Of a stretch of DNA of 64,000 nt, positions 19,304 to 28,382 are shown piece by piece. Position numbers and translations under genes: made by a program. Position 1 is the first letter of the stretch, and every line of letters begins with the position of its first letter. The notes below the pieces were generated by a model. The model saw only the letters and a list, made by a program, of their open reading frames with translations, ran no database searches and was not told where the DNA came from. The DNA is taken from the NCBI GenBank assembly GCA_040506705.1, contig JBEVWG010000019.1, positions 1 to 64,000 of the forward strand, written 5' to 3'. Source of the stretch: Thiodiazotropha sp040506705. Lineage in GTDB: Bacteria > Pseudomonadota > Gammaproteobacteria > Chromatiales > Chromatiaceae.

Positions 19304-20122
19304 TTAGTCCGCTTTTATCTCCAGTTGGGCAGGCACTGGTCTGATATCGTCATCAATTTTTTCATACAGCGACTTATCCATATGCCCGACAGGTAGATCG
19401 TAAGTGATACCTGCGCCATATCGATTTGGTGCCTGTGGATCATGTCTTAGTTTATCGAACACCCATAGGCGGGTTCCAAGATAGAAACCCTCTTTCAGAT
19501 CATGGGTGACCATGAAAACGGTCAGCTTATGTTCGCGCCAGAGGTCTAAAACCAACTCCTGCATATCCGCCCTGATGCCAGGATCAAGCGCGCCAAAGGA
19601 CTCGTCCAAAAGGAGAATACGTGGCTTTCCCAGCAATGCCTGGGCAATCGCCAATCGCTGCCTCATACCACCGGATAACTCATGAGGATATTTACCCAGT
19701 GCGTGGTTTAGCCCCACCTGTTCAATGATCGATTCAGCTTCTTTACGCGCTGCAGCCTTGCTGGAACCAAACAGGTACCCGGTTATGCCTTTACGTTGAA
19801 AGCCACGAGTGGCCATGACGTTTTCGAGCACTGTCATATGCGGGAAGACGGAGTATTGTTGAAAAACAATACCTCGATCCGGACCTGCCTCTGCCGGTAT
19901 AGGTTTTCCATCCAGCAGAATCTCGCCTTTGGTTGGTTGCTCTGTCCCCAGCAACATGTTCAGGAAGGTACTCTTACCACAGCCGGAAGCCCCTACCAGG
20001 GTGACAAACTCCCCTTCATTCACAGAGATATTGAGTCGTTCTAAAACAATATTGTCCCCATACTGCTTCCAGAGATTCTTCACCTGAATCATTGGTGAAT
20101 CAGCACTCTCGCTTGCGCTCAT
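19304..20122 (-). CDS. ABC transporter ATP-binding protein (guanidine/urea-type importer)
   Basis: A 272-residue ATPase of the nitrate/taurine/sulfonate (NitT/TauT) importer class. Walker A is GASGCGKST, the Q-loop region is VFQQYSVFPHMT, the signature is LSGGMRQRL and Walker B is ILLLDESFGALD, where Ser replaces the more usual Pro after DE. The His switch is MVTHD. Its start overlaps the permease stop by 4 bp, so they are co-translated. It powers the importer with the permease and binding protein upstream. The C-terminal 50 residues are longer than the minimal ATPase and are typical of this subgroup in urea/guanidine clusters. Confidence 0.93.
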   Translation of the reverse strand: MSASESADSPMIQVKNLWKQYGDNIVLERLNISVNEGEFVTLVGASGCGKSTFLNMLLGTEQPTKGEILLDGKPIPAEAGPDRGIVFQQYSVFPHMTVLENVMATRGFQRKGITGYLFGSSKAAARKEAESIIEQVGLNHALGKYPHELSGGMRQRLAIAQALLGKPRILLLDESFGALDPGIRADMQELVLDLWREHKLTVFMVTHDLKEGFYLGTRLWVFDKLRHDPQAPNRYGAGITYDLPVGHMDKSLYEKIDDDIRPVPAQLEIKAD

Positions 20123-20940
20123 GACTTACCCCCTTGTATATACCAAGGAAATAGTTTTTGGCTCGTTTTCCGCAATGACATATCGATCAAAAATGCCAGC
20201 ACCGTAATCCAGGCAACATAGGGTAAAATCACATCCATCGCCATATAGCGCCGAACGAGAAAGATTCGATAACCGAGCCCATCCGTTGCCGCCACAGCTT
20301 CTGCCGCAATCAAAAAAAGCCAGCCTGCACCTAAAGAGAGTCGAACTGCATCCAGTAGTTTAGGCATGATCTGGGGCAGTAGAACACGAATCATAATCTG
20401 TGATGTATTCGCCCCCAATGACTGAGCTTTGACCAGTTGCTCTATCGGAATCTCTTCGGTTCTTCTCTGTATGTCCCTGGCGATAAATGGTGTGATGCCT
20501 ATCGCGATTAAAACCACCTTCGAAACCTCACCCAAGCCAAAGACAATAAATAGAATGGGTAATATGGCCAATGGAGGTATCAGGGAAACAACTGTCAATA
20601 ACGGTGAAAGAGAGGCTGAGAACATCGGTAGTGCACCGGTTACCAAGCCAACAAGCAATCCAAGTGATGCGGCTATAAGCAGGCCAAGACCCAAACGAGT
20701 CAAGCTACTTGTTGTATCTTTCCAGAACAGATATTCGCCTGATCGCTTACTAGGCTCAAATGCCATTCGCTCCAAACCATCAGCAATCTGGCTCATGCTT
20801 GGTAACAATTTGTCATTTGGATTGAGCTCCAGTCTTGCATCTGAGCCAACCACATAGAAGATGATCAGTAGAACAAAGGGTGCTAATCCTAAAAACAACT
20901 TGAGTGTTTTGTTTGGATGCTGGTTAATGAATTTCTTCAT
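20119..20940 (-). CDS. ABC transporter permease (guanidine/urea-type importer)
   Basis: A 273-residue inner-membrane permease with about six hydrophobic segments and the EAA-loop region RTEEIPIEQLVKAQSLGAN (about 150-170), as in NitT/TauT-type importers. It forms the channel of the importer with the ATPase downstream (4-bp overlap) and the periplasmic binding protein upstream. About 160 bp separate it from the binding-protein gene, enough for differential expression but without a convincing terminator. Substrate is inferred to be guanidine from the riboswitch and the downstream enzymes. Confidence 0.92.
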   Translation of the reverse strand: MKKFINQHPNKTLKLFLGLAPFVLLIIFYVVGSDARLELNPNDKLLPSMSQIADGLERMAFEPSKRSGEYLFWKDTTSSLTRLGLGLLIAASLGLLVGLVTGALPMFSASLSPLLTVVSLIPPLAILPILFIVFGLGEVSKVVLIAIGITPFIARDIQRRTEEIPIEQLVKAQSLGANTSQIMIRVLLPQIMPKLLDAVRLSLGAGWLFLIAAEAVAATDGLGYRIFLVRRYMAMDVILPYVAWITVLAFLIDMSLRKTSQKLFPWYIQGGKS

Positions 20941-21103
20941 GAAGATTCCCGGTGTTGTTCACAACAGCCTAAACAAAAGCGCAGTTGTTCTGTAGGGATA
21001 GCAATTGCTTTTTTAATTCAGAGAGTTTGGCTTTGTTCGATGCACCTGCCCTACAAAGCTGACACAACTGTCAGCCATGGATAGAGCAGATGCCATTCGA
21101 ACT

Positions 21104-22144
21104 TTAAAGCTTGCCTTCAGCAGCCATACTCATATAGGTAGGATCGAAGCGGAATTTTATATTTCCTTTATCCCCATATGTACCGGCAGGCATTTCAATA
21201 CCGATAAAGCCCGCATCGGGAGCACCATCACCGAGCAACCCATGATCAAATGAGAACTTAGCGACGTGGGTCATGGTTGTCACCAAGTCTTGACTATTGG
21301 TCAGTGCCAGTGCCGCTTTTGGTGTGTAGAACATCTCTGTACTTGCCAGCTGTGCATCATATCCAGCCAGATCAGTACCGGAAGCTGCGGCCATATGAGT
21401 TTTTGCAGCAGTGGCTGCAGAGTCGGAACCACTCATAACTCCCATAATCTCATACCAAGCTCCTACAAGGGCTTTACCCAATTTTGGGTTCGCCTTAAGA
21501 GTCTCTGTATTAATTACAAGCAGATCGATGATTTCACCAGGGATCATTGAGGAATCGAAGACTTTGGTGCTGTTGGGCATACTCACGATTTCACTTAAAA
21601 GCGGGTTCCAGGTTGATACTGCAGTGACATCATCAGTACCATAAATCGCTACCATATCTGCATCGGAGGTATTTATTACGGTTAGATCCCTCTCACTTAA
21701 TTTCACACTCTCAAGTGCGCGGGCCAGCAGATAGTGAGAGACACTCAGCTCAACCAGATTAACGCTCTGACCTTTGATATCAGCCAAAGCACTTTTCCCT
21801 TTCAGAACGATACCATCATTACCATTCGAGAAATCACCGACAACAAGTGCAGTGCTATCTACGCCACCAGCCGCAGGTATGGTCAAGGCATCCATATTGG
21901 TCATGGTGCAGGCATCAAATCCACCTGCTGTGTATTGATTGATTGACTCGATATAGTCATTGATCTGTACAACTTCGATATCAATACCGTACTTATCACC
22001 CCATTTTTTAACGATGCCCTGATCAGCACCATAGGCCCAGGGCATCCAGCCAACATAGATCGACCAGCACACCTTAAATGGGTCTGCTGCATGCGCCATA
22101 GGGCTAAGAGAAAGTGCGAGAATTAAAGCGGCAATACGTTTCAT
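21104..22144 (-). CDS. periplasmic substrate-binding protein of guanidine/urea-type ABC importer
   Basis: A 346-residue binding protein with a clean signal peptide (MKRIAALILALSLSPMAHA, cut after AHA). The mature part has the NMT1/NitT fold pattern: KVCWSIYVGWMPWAYG at the start, GGFDACTMTNMDALT near 75 and VSTWNPLL near 180. AGAGG lies before the ATG. This is the first gene of the operon and sits directly under the guanidine-I riboswitch, so it is expected to capture guanidine in the periplasm. Databases tend to call such proteins urea ABC transporter binding proteins; the riboswitch argues against that label here. Confidence 0.92.
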   Translation of the reverse strand: MKRIAALILALSLSPMAHAADPFKVCWSIYVGWMPWAYGADQGIVKKWGDKYGIDIEVVQINDYIESINQYTAGGFDACTMTNMDALTIPAAGGVDSTALVVGDFSNGNDGIVLKGKSALADIKGQSVNLVELSVSHYLLARALESVKLSERDLTVINTSDADMVAIYGTDDVTAVSTWNPLLSEIVSMPNSTKVFDSSMIPGEIIDLLVINTETLKANPKLGKALVGAWYEIMGVMSGSDSAATAAKTHMAAASGTDLAGYDAQLASTEMFYTPKAALALTNSQDLVTTMTHVAKFSFDHGLLGDGAPDAGFIGIEMPAGTYGDKGNIKFRFDPTYMSMAAEGKL

Positions 22145-22206
22145 TAAGAACCTCTCAGTTACATCAGATCGACACGGAGCACCCTTGGCATTTCAGACCA
22201 AGCTTG

Positions 22207-22334
22207 TCTCCCGGGCTTTTATCCCGCCGTGTAACCTTTACCCTGTAGTGAGAGGGGGAGGTCGAATGCTCTCGGACCAGTCATCAAAGTTCATCAACTC
22301 TAGTGAATTGCTGAACTTGATCGGAACCCTAGCG
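22207..22334 (-). ncRNA. guanidine-I riboswitch (ykkC aptamer)
   Basis: On the minus strand the leader shows the three conserved ykkC blocks in order: CTAGGGTTCCG (about 22333-22322), ACTGGTCCGAGAG (about 22284-22272) and ACACGGCGGGATAAAAGCCC then GGGAGA (about 22232-22207). These are the hallmarks of the guanidine-I aptamer, which turns on genes for guanidine uptake, breakdown or export. It ends about 62 bases before the binding-protein ATG. Downstream, CTTGG/CCAAG can pair and CCGTGT can pair with ACACGG of the aptamer, so a switch between exclusive structures is plausible; I see no U tract, so control of translation or antitermination cannot be told apart. Confidence 0.93.
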
Positions 22335-22723
22335 TTCTATTTAAAATAAATTGTATGTCCTGAAAATCAAGGGCACGGACATGACTAACAAAGCAATACC
22401 CAGGCCAATCCATTTAATTCTTTATAATTCAATAGATTAGAAAATCAACGCTCTCTATGCATCCAATAAAGTCATCGTCTATCGAAACACGATGGTGCAA
22501 ACCAGCCGCCGAACGCACCATAAATATGCACAGGCCCGGCTTGAATTGTACAGTTATTATTAAGGGCATCTCTATCAATTGCTTGCCCCATAAGCTTGAG
22601 ATCTGACAGCAATGATTCAGAAACGGGTCATTGAGGTCTAGGGGATATGCGACCGATCCTATAATCTGCGTAGTGTGGGACTGGGCCCCACCATCAACAT
22701 AATTGCCAAGGTCGAACAGCAAG

Positions 22724-22804
22724 GTAGCCTGGATGAAGTGCAACGGAATCCGGGATGATTGGTGCACTGTTCTCCCGGATTCCGTTGCACTTCATCCAGG
22801 CTAC
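22724..22804. repeat. perfect 32-bp inverted repeat
   Basis: Arms at 22724-22755 and 22773-22804 are exact reverse complements (first arm begins GTAGCCTGGATGAAGTGCAA) around a 17-base loop. This resembles widespread extragenic palindromes in proteobacteria. No coding sequence is associated. Confidence 0.9.
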
Positions 22805-22810
22805 AGGCTT

Positions 22811-23381
22811 TTGGTGGGGCATGGCCCCACCCTACACGATGTGTAAGGTTTTGCCCTCGTTCCCACACTCTGCGTGATAACGAGAAAATGACTCGCGCAT
22901 GGGCGAAACAGTGGTTTGATAACTTGATGACAGTAAAGAGACGGGACTGGCTTTAGATAGTACCGTAGGGTGGGGCCATGCCCCACCAGATAAGGTGAAA
23001 AACAGAATAAAGCTGGTTCTCTAGTCATTCAAGTTCTATCCCATCCCCCCACTTGAGCGGGCCTCAATCGCTATTTGGTGGGGCATGGCCCCACCCTACA
23101 CGATGTGTAAGGTTTTGCCCTCGTTCCCACACTCTGCGTGAGAACGAGAAAATGACTCGCGCAGGGACGAAACAGTGGTTTGATAACTTGATGACAGTAA
23201 AGAGACGGGACTGGCTTTAGATAGTACCGTAGGGTGGGGCCATGCCCCACCAGATAAGGTGAAAAACCGAATAAAGCCGGCTCTATAGTCATTCAAGTTC
23301 TATCCCATCCACCCACTTGAGCGGGCCTCACTCGCTATTTGGTGGGGCATGGCCCCACCCTACGCGATGTGTAAGGTTTTT
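22811..23381. repeat. 264-bp tandem duplication with REP-like palindromes
   Basis: Two full copies (22811-23074 and 23075-23338) and a third partial copy (from 23339) follow at an exact 264-bp period with about 95 percent identity by eye. Each copy holds two oppositely oriented copies of the palindrome GGTGGGGCATGGCCCCACC followed by CTAC. Together with 22335-22723 and 23382-23618 this forms a roughly 1.3-kb gene-free stretch; open frames in it lack coding character and family matches. Confidence 0.9.
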
Positions 23382-23618
23382 TGATCTCAATTTTGTGACC
23401 TATGGGATCAATTGAGAAATCAATAATTCTCAGGGATCTTTTCACAAATCTGAGACCAGGCCTTCTCTTTTAAGCTACCACTAACGAAGACATTGAATGG
23501 CCATATGAATTATAAACACACCCCCTCAACTGTCATTGCTTCCACTGTTTTAAATAAGCTAATATGATCTAAGTTACGTTCTCATGGACGAATATTCATA
23601 ACAAATTAAGGAACTTTT

Positions 23619-24239
23619 ATGCCCAGCATCTATGACTTGAAACCCCGTTTTCAGAGTTTGCTGCGTCCTCTAAACAGTTCCCTGGTCAAATTCGGCATCA
23701 CTGCCAACATGGTCACCATCACCGCAATGTTGCTCTCAATAGCGCTTGGTGCTGCCATTGCAATCAATCCAGAAAACCGATTATTACTGCTGTTGATGCC
23801 ACTATGGTTGTTTCTACGCATGGCTCTCAATGCCATCGATGGCATGCTCGCACGGGAGCATCAGATGCAGAGCCGACTCGGCGCTGTGCTGAATGAGATG
23901 GGGGATGTAATATCTGACTGTGCACTCTACCTGCCTATTGCCTTGCTCTCTGGGATCAATGCTCTACCCTTGATTGTGCTTGTTCTTGTCTCGGTAATGG
24001 TTGAGATGATGGGGGTGGTCGCTATCCAGATTGGCGCATCAAGACGATATGATGGCCCATTCGGTAAGAGTGACAGAGCCTTTGGATTCGGTCTGTTGTC
24101 TCTGTTGCTGGGTATTGGAATCGAAGCCGGCGCTTGGTCTGACTGGCTGCTTTGGGCCATGCTGGCTCTCTCCATTGTCACCCTGGTAAATCGTGCTCGT
24201 AGTGCTTTAAAAGAGTCACCCCAGGGAGATAGCCTGTGA
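23619..24239 (+). CDS. CDP-alcohol phosphatidyltransferase family protein
   Basis: A 206-residue inner-membrane protein with about five or six hydrophobic segments. The family motif DG-x2-AR-x8-G-x3-D-x3-D appears as DGMLAREHQMQSRLG, then AVLNEMGD, so the third Asp is Asn while the others are kept, and a further Asp follows (VISD). Members swap CMP from a CDP-alcohol for another alcohol in phospholipid synthesis. It is the first of three overlapping or adjacent lipid genes (then CdsA-like and PlsC-like), an order reminiscent of E. coli ynbA-ynbB. The head group acceptor is unknown; the altered Asp should be considered when assigning activity. Confidence 0.88.
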   Translation: MPSIYDLKPRFQSLLRPLNSSLVKFGITANMVTITAMLLSIALGAAIAINPENRLLLLLMPLWLFLRMALNAIDGMLAREHQMQSRLGAVLNEMGDVISDCALYLPIALLSGINALPLIVLVLVSVMVEMMGVVAIQIGASRRYDGPFGKSDRAFGFGLLSLLLGIGIEAGAWSDWLLWAMLALSIVTLVNRARSALKESPQGDSL

Positions 24240-25165
24240 GCAACCTCTCCTCTCCAGTGATCTGGGCGTTAGTTGGTGTCTATGGCTTGTTGATATTCTC
24301 AACCATCCTGGTCAAGGTACTTAGAAGTCAAACTGGATCAGATTACCAAGAACTCGGTGAGCGAATAAAATCCTGGTGGATCATGGTGGCGATCTTTACT
24401 TTCGCTATCGCTGTTTCAACCACTATCTCCATTCTCTTCCTGGCATTCATCTCATTTCTGGCGTTTAAAGAGTTTCTATCGATGGTCCCTACACGCCAGG
24501 CAGACCGTCGGGTTATATTCTGGGGCTTTGTTGCTATCCCGCTACAATTCTTCTGGGTATCAGTCGGCTGGTATGGCATGTTTATCATCTTTATACCGGT
24601 CTATATGTTTCTGCTGATACCTGCCCGCATGGTACTGGCAGGCAAGACAGATGGTTTTCTTAAAGCAGCTGGCACGCTTCATTGGGGATTGATGACCACA
24701 GTATTCAGTCTCAGCCATGCCGCCTTTCTATTGGCTCTGCCATCTGAGAACAACCTGGCGGGTGGTGCCGGACTACTCTTTTTTCTGGTCTTCCTCACCC
24801 AGTTCAATGATGTTGCCCAATTCACTTGGGGCAAACTGTTTGGAAGACATCCAGTGGTCCCCAAGGTCAGCCCCAAGAAGACCATCGAGGGACTGCTCGG
24901 TGGGGTCTTGACCTCTGTATTCGCAGCATGGCTGATTGCGCCCTACTTGACACCACTGAACTCTCTAGAGGCTTTAGGCGCCGGCCTGCTGATTGGTATC
25001 AGCGGTTTTCTTGGTGATGTGGTTATCTCTGCCATCAAGCGCGATATTGGTGTAAAAGACAGTGGTGCACTAATTCCCGGACATGGCGGCATTATGGATA
25101 GAGTCGACAGCCTGACTTTTACTGCCCCCCTCTTCTTCCACTTCATCTACTATCTGCACTACTGA
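24236..25165 (+). CDS. phosphatidate cytidylyltransferase (CdsA family)
   Basis: A 309-residue polytopic membrane protein of the CdsA family, which makes CDP-diacylglycerol from phosphatidate and CTP. The signature is clear near the C-terminus: SAIKRDIGVKDSGALIPGHG followed by GIMDRVDSL. It uses a GTG start that overlaps the upstream stop as GTGA, with AGGGAGA before it, so the two genes are translationally coupled. Being in a trio apart from the usual dxr-uppS-cdsA locus, it may be a second, salvage-type CdsA (like YnbB) rather than the housekeeping copy. Confidence 0.93.
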   Translation: MSNLSSPVIWALVGVYGLLIFSTILVKVLRSQTGSDYQELGERIKSWWIMVAIFTFAIAVSTTISILFLAFISFLAFKEFLSMVPTRQADRRVIFWGFVAIPLQFFWVSVGWYGMFIIFIPVYMFLLIPARMVLAGKTDGFLKAAGTLHWGLMTTVFSLSHAAFLLALPSENNLAGGAGLLFFLVFLTQFNDVAQFTWGKLFGRHPVVPKVSPKKTIEGLLGGVLTSVFAAWLIAPYLTPLNSLEALGAGLLIGISGFLGDVVISAIKRDIGVKDSGALIPGHGGIMDRVDSLTFTAPLFFHFIYYLHY

Positions 25166-25171
25166 GTTCTC

Positions 25172-25813
25172 ATGAACAGACTGTTGCAGCTTCTTTTTTT
25201 TATTCTGATTGTTAAACCGCTGGTTTTAGTCATTCTCGGCCTTAATGTTCGCAGAAAAGTTCACTTGCCAAAAGAGGGACCGGCAATCATCATCGCTAAT
25301 CACAACAGTCATCTCGATACCATTGTATTGATGTCAATACTACCTCTGCGACTATTAGCAAAAGTTCGTCCTGTAGCGGCAATGGACTACTTTTTAAAGA
25401 ACAGATGGCTTGCCTGGTTTGCCCTAAAAATAATTGGCATCATTCCGCTTCGACGATCGATCAAGACAAGTCACGATGATCCATTGGCAGAAGTTATTAC
25501 TGCACTTGATAGTGACGATATACTGATACTCTTTCCTGAAGGCAGTCGAGGAGAACCTGAACAACTGGGGCGCTTCAAAACTGGTATTGCTCATATTGCA
25601 CAACGTCGCCCCGATGTGCCTGTCATACCTGTCTACCTTCATGGACTGGGAATGGCTCTTCCCAAAGGTGACTTCGTTCTGGTGCCCTTTTTTTGTGATG
25701 TCTTTGTAGGGGAAGCACTGTACTGGCAAGGGGATCGCAAAGCATTCATGCAAGCGTTAAGCGATCACATGAACACTCTCTCAGAAGAAGGAGAGTTTCC
25801 ACCATGGGAATAG
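25172..25813 (+). CDS. 1-acyl-sn-glycerol-3-phosphate acyltransferase (PlsC family)
   Basis: A 213-residue acyltransferase with an N-terminal membrane segment. The catalytic HX4D box is NHNSHLD near residue 44, and the substrate-binding block FPEGSRGEPE lies near 120, both typical of PlsC enzymes that add the second acyl chain to make phosphatidate. It starts 6 bp after the cdsA-like gene. With its neighbours it could supply phosphatidate, activate it to CDP-diacylglycerol and convert that to a phospholipid, so the three genes form a compact pathway. Confidence 0.9.
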   Translation: MNRLLQLLFFILIVKPLVLVILGLNVRRKVHLPKEGPAIIIANHNSHLDTIVLMSILPLRLLAKVRPVAAMDYFLKNRWLAWFALKIIGIIPLRRSIKTSHDDPLAEVITALDSDDILILFPEGSRGEPEQLGRFKTGIAHIAQRRPDVPVIPVYLHGLGMALPKGDFVLVPFFCDVFVGEALYWQGDRKAFMQALSDHMNTLSEEGEFPPWE

Positions 25814-25959
25814 AGATTCTCTCTATCCAGAAATGCCCAAATATTTATAGATACAACTGCTGAGAAAAACACCCTTGAGAATGGTGCCCTGAAAACCTCA
25901 GCTGATAATTGAAAAGAGTATATAGTTATATCTATTCCATGGAGCTGCAAAGTCAGATT

Positions 25960-25997
25960 CTCAGTCCCTATTCAAAGACCTTTGAATAGGGACTGAG
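25960..25997. repeat. perfect 18-bp palindrome, 2-base centre
   Basis: CTCAGTCCCTATTCAAAG at 25960 is matched exactly by its reverse complement ending at 25997. It lies between the lipid operon and the GGDEF-EAL gene. No U tract follows; it could be a terminator-like structure or an operator. Confidence 0.85.
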
Positions 25998-26091
25998 CGT
26001 TTAGAGGTTCCTTAATCTGTTGATTTCTGACATTATCGTAGTATCTAAAAAAAATAGAAACGTAATCTGGTTTATACCGCCAATCAAACCC

Positions 26092-28068
26092 ATGCAATAC
26101 ACAGAATCATCACCCGGCGATCCACCCGACTTTGAAGCCCGTATCAGTCAAAGGCAGGTTGAGTTGTCTTACACTGGCCTGCCTTCCGCACTGATCGCAA
26201 TCATGATTAATGCCACCATAATCTTGATCGCCCAGTGGTCTGTGATCCGTTCCGAGATACTGGTTACCTGGTATCTCGCGATGCTGATTCTCACTCTCTA
26301 TCGCTACTACACTTACCGCATCTATCACGCTCAAAAACCTGAAGATGGTTCGTTGAAGATCTGGCGACAGCGTGCCATATCTGGCACCCTGGCCTCAGGT
26401 GTTATCTGGGGATCAGCTGCATTTCTGCTGGTACCAATGGATCAGCAGTTTCACCAAACCATAATAATTGCTGCCTTGATTGGTATGGCTGCTGGTGGCG
26501 TTGTCTCACAAGCCACGCTACTTCCTGCTTCACTGGGTTATATTCTTCTGGTTATCGTCCCTCTACTGGCTCGCTTGCTCTCATTTGGTGGACCAGCAAA
26601 TATCGGCCTGGGCATTATGACTTGCGTCTACCTGATCGTAATGAGTGTTGGGGCAATTCGTATTCATCGGAATTTATATGAAGCGCTTGCAATGGGCATC
26701 AGGCAACAGCATTCACGTAAGATAATAGAACACTTAGCCTATCATGATGCCTTGACCGACCTACCCAATCGACGCCTGCTGATCGAACGATTGACCAAAG
26801 ATATCGCCCGTTCAGTCCATCACTCTCATATCGGTGCGCTGATTTTTCTCGATCTTGATAACTTCAAAACCCTAAATGATTCAATGGGACACCAACAAGG
26901 TGATGAACTGCTAAAACAGTTCGCTGGCAGACTCAATCACTGCCTTAGTGAAGAGGACACAGCAACACGTCTTGGTGGTGATGAATTTGTATTGCTGATG
27001 CCCGAGGTTGCAGACCAAGAACCAGGGGCTATCAATCTAGCCGAAGAGAAAGCCCAAACAATCCAACAGGCCCTCGGACATCCATTCCAGCTTGGTGGTA
27101 AAGAGATTCATATGTCAGCGAGTATCGGTATCGCGCTTTTTCCTATTCATGCTGACAATCCAAATGACCTGTTAAAGCGTGCTGATTTTGCCATGTATCA
27201 GGCAAAGTATGTTGGCCGCAACAGCATCAGTCTCTACAGTCCGGAGATGCAAGAGAAGGCAAATCTGTTAATGAGTCTTGAACAGGGGCTACGCACTGCC
27301 CTTAAAAATAACGACCTGGTTCTCCACTATCAGCCAATGGTCACGATGGATGGGAATATGATTGGCGCAGAGGCGCTGGTTCGCTGGCACCATCCACAGG
27401 ACGGCCTGGTCGCACCAGACAATTTCATAGAATATGCCGAACAGAGTGGGCTAATTATCGAGCTAGGCAAACAGGTAGTGGAACTGGTCTGCCAGCATAT
27501 CAATGCCCTGGAAGAGTCAGGATTGGTGGATGATGAGTTTAAGGTTTCCATAAATGTCAGTCCGCTTCAGTTTACTGAGCGAGAGTTCGTCGCGAATATC
27601 ATGTCAACTATTAATAATCATGCCATTGATGCCAAACGCCTGACTTTTGAAGTAACGGAGCATGCGCTGATGCAGGATCTCGATGAAACGGTAAATAAGC
27701 TCGATCAGTTGCGCCAGGCGGGCTTCACCCTGGCCATCGATGATTTCGGTACAGGCCAATCATCTCTTGCGTATATTAAGAATCTGCCTATTGATGTAAT
27801 TAAGATTGACCGAATGCTGATCAAAGACATCACCACTCAGGAGATTGACGCAATCATCGTTGAAGGAACGATCAGTATGGCAAGAAAACTGGGCATCAAA
27901 ATTGTTGCTGAGGGTATTGAGGAGCAGCAGACATTAGATCGCCTTAAAAACTATGAATGCAATATTGTCCAAGGTGATCTGATCGCACCTGCAATGGAAC
28001 TTGATGGATTTATGGAATTTTGCCGTGAATCAAAGCAGATTAACGATCAGCATCAATTAGGCAGATGA
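26092..28068 (+). CDS. membrane GGDEF-EAL c-di-GMP enzyme
   Basis: A 658-residue inner-membrane signalling protein. Residues about 35-190 hold five or six hydrophobic segments, then come a GGDEF domain (motif LGGDEF intact near 305) and an EAL domain (AEALVRW near 425, later EVTEHAL, DDFGTGQSSL and VAEGIEE). Both motifs are complete, so it may both make and break c-di-GMP. The product-inhibition site before GGDEF has Ser where RxxD would need Arg, so feedback inhibition is probably absent. The ATG at 26092 is preferred over an upstream TTG (26020). The membrane region is a sensor of unknown input. Confidence 0.88.
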   Translation: MQYTESSPGDPPDFEARISQRQVELSYTGLPSALIAIMINATIILIAQWSVIRSEILVTWYLAMLILTLYRYYTYRIYHAQKPEDGSLKIWRQRAISGTLASGVIWGSAAFLLVPMDQQFHQTIIIAALIGMAAGGVVSQATLLPASLGYILLVIVPLLARLLSFGGPANIGLGIMTCVYLIVMSVGAIRIHRNLYEALAMGIRQQHSRKIIEHLAYHDALTDLPNRRLLIERLTKDIARSVHHSHIGALIFLDLDNFKTLNDSMGHQQGDELLKQFAGRLNHCLSEEDTATRLGGDEFVLLMPEVADQEPGAINLAEEKAQTIQQALGHPFQLGGKEIHMSASIGIALFPIHADNPNDLLKRADFAMYQAKYVGRNSISLYSPEMQEKANLLMSLEQGLRTALKNNDLVLHYQPMVTMDGNMIGAEALVRWHHPQDGLVAPDNFIEYAEQSGLIIELGKQVVELVCQHINALEESGLVDDEFKVSINVSPLQFTEREFVANIMSTINNHAIDAKRLTFEVTEHALMQDLDETVNKLDQLRQAGFTLAIDDFGTGQSSLAYIKNLPIDVIKIDRMLIKDITTQEIDAIIVEGTISMARKLGIKIVAEGIEEQQTLDRLKNYECNIVQGDLIAPAMELDGFMEFCRESKQINDQHQLGR

Positions 28069-28097
28069 CGGTGTTTATGATCCCCCCTCTCCCCCAG

Positions 28098-28240
28098 CCC
28101 CTCTCCCGCGTGGGGAGAGGGGAGTAAGATACCAGTTGCATACTCGCCCTCCCCTTACCACTCTGATGATTTGTAATTGTTCTGCTTTTTATTCTCTACT
28201 GAGTAATGCTTTTACATCTCTCAAATCTCACTAGGGTCAG
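28098..28240. repeat. G/C-rich palindrome plus degenerate copy of DUF1059 3' flank
   Basis: CCCCTCTCCC and GGGAGAGGGG pair at 28098-28122, as they do again at 32556-32580. About 30 bp later, 28157-28235 (TCTGATGATTTGTAATTGTT onward) resembles both 32700-32780 and the 3' end and flank of the DUF1059 gene (8010-8090). These are dispersed noncoding repeats. The rest of the 314-bp gap before sthA shows no gene. Confidence 0.6.
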
Positions 28241-28382
28241 ATAACAGAGAGATCGAATGTCCACTGACTTATGGGGTTCTGGCATCAATATCTCTGGTTG
28301 ATTTGATTTCGCAGTGAATGCTGCACCGCGAAATTACTGATAGACTGTTGCCTAGACAAGCTGAACCAATAGCGGAGTAGCA

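Noticed and set aside
22429..23296. Several open frames in the 22.4-23.3 kb gap
   Set aside because: They run through REP palindromes and tandem copies of the same 264-bp unit, and lack starts with ribosome sites.
28098..28122. Factor-independent terminator of the GGDEF-EAL gene
   Set aside because: The stem is strong but no T run follows, and the same palindrome recurs at 32556 away from a gene end, so it is listed as a repeat.
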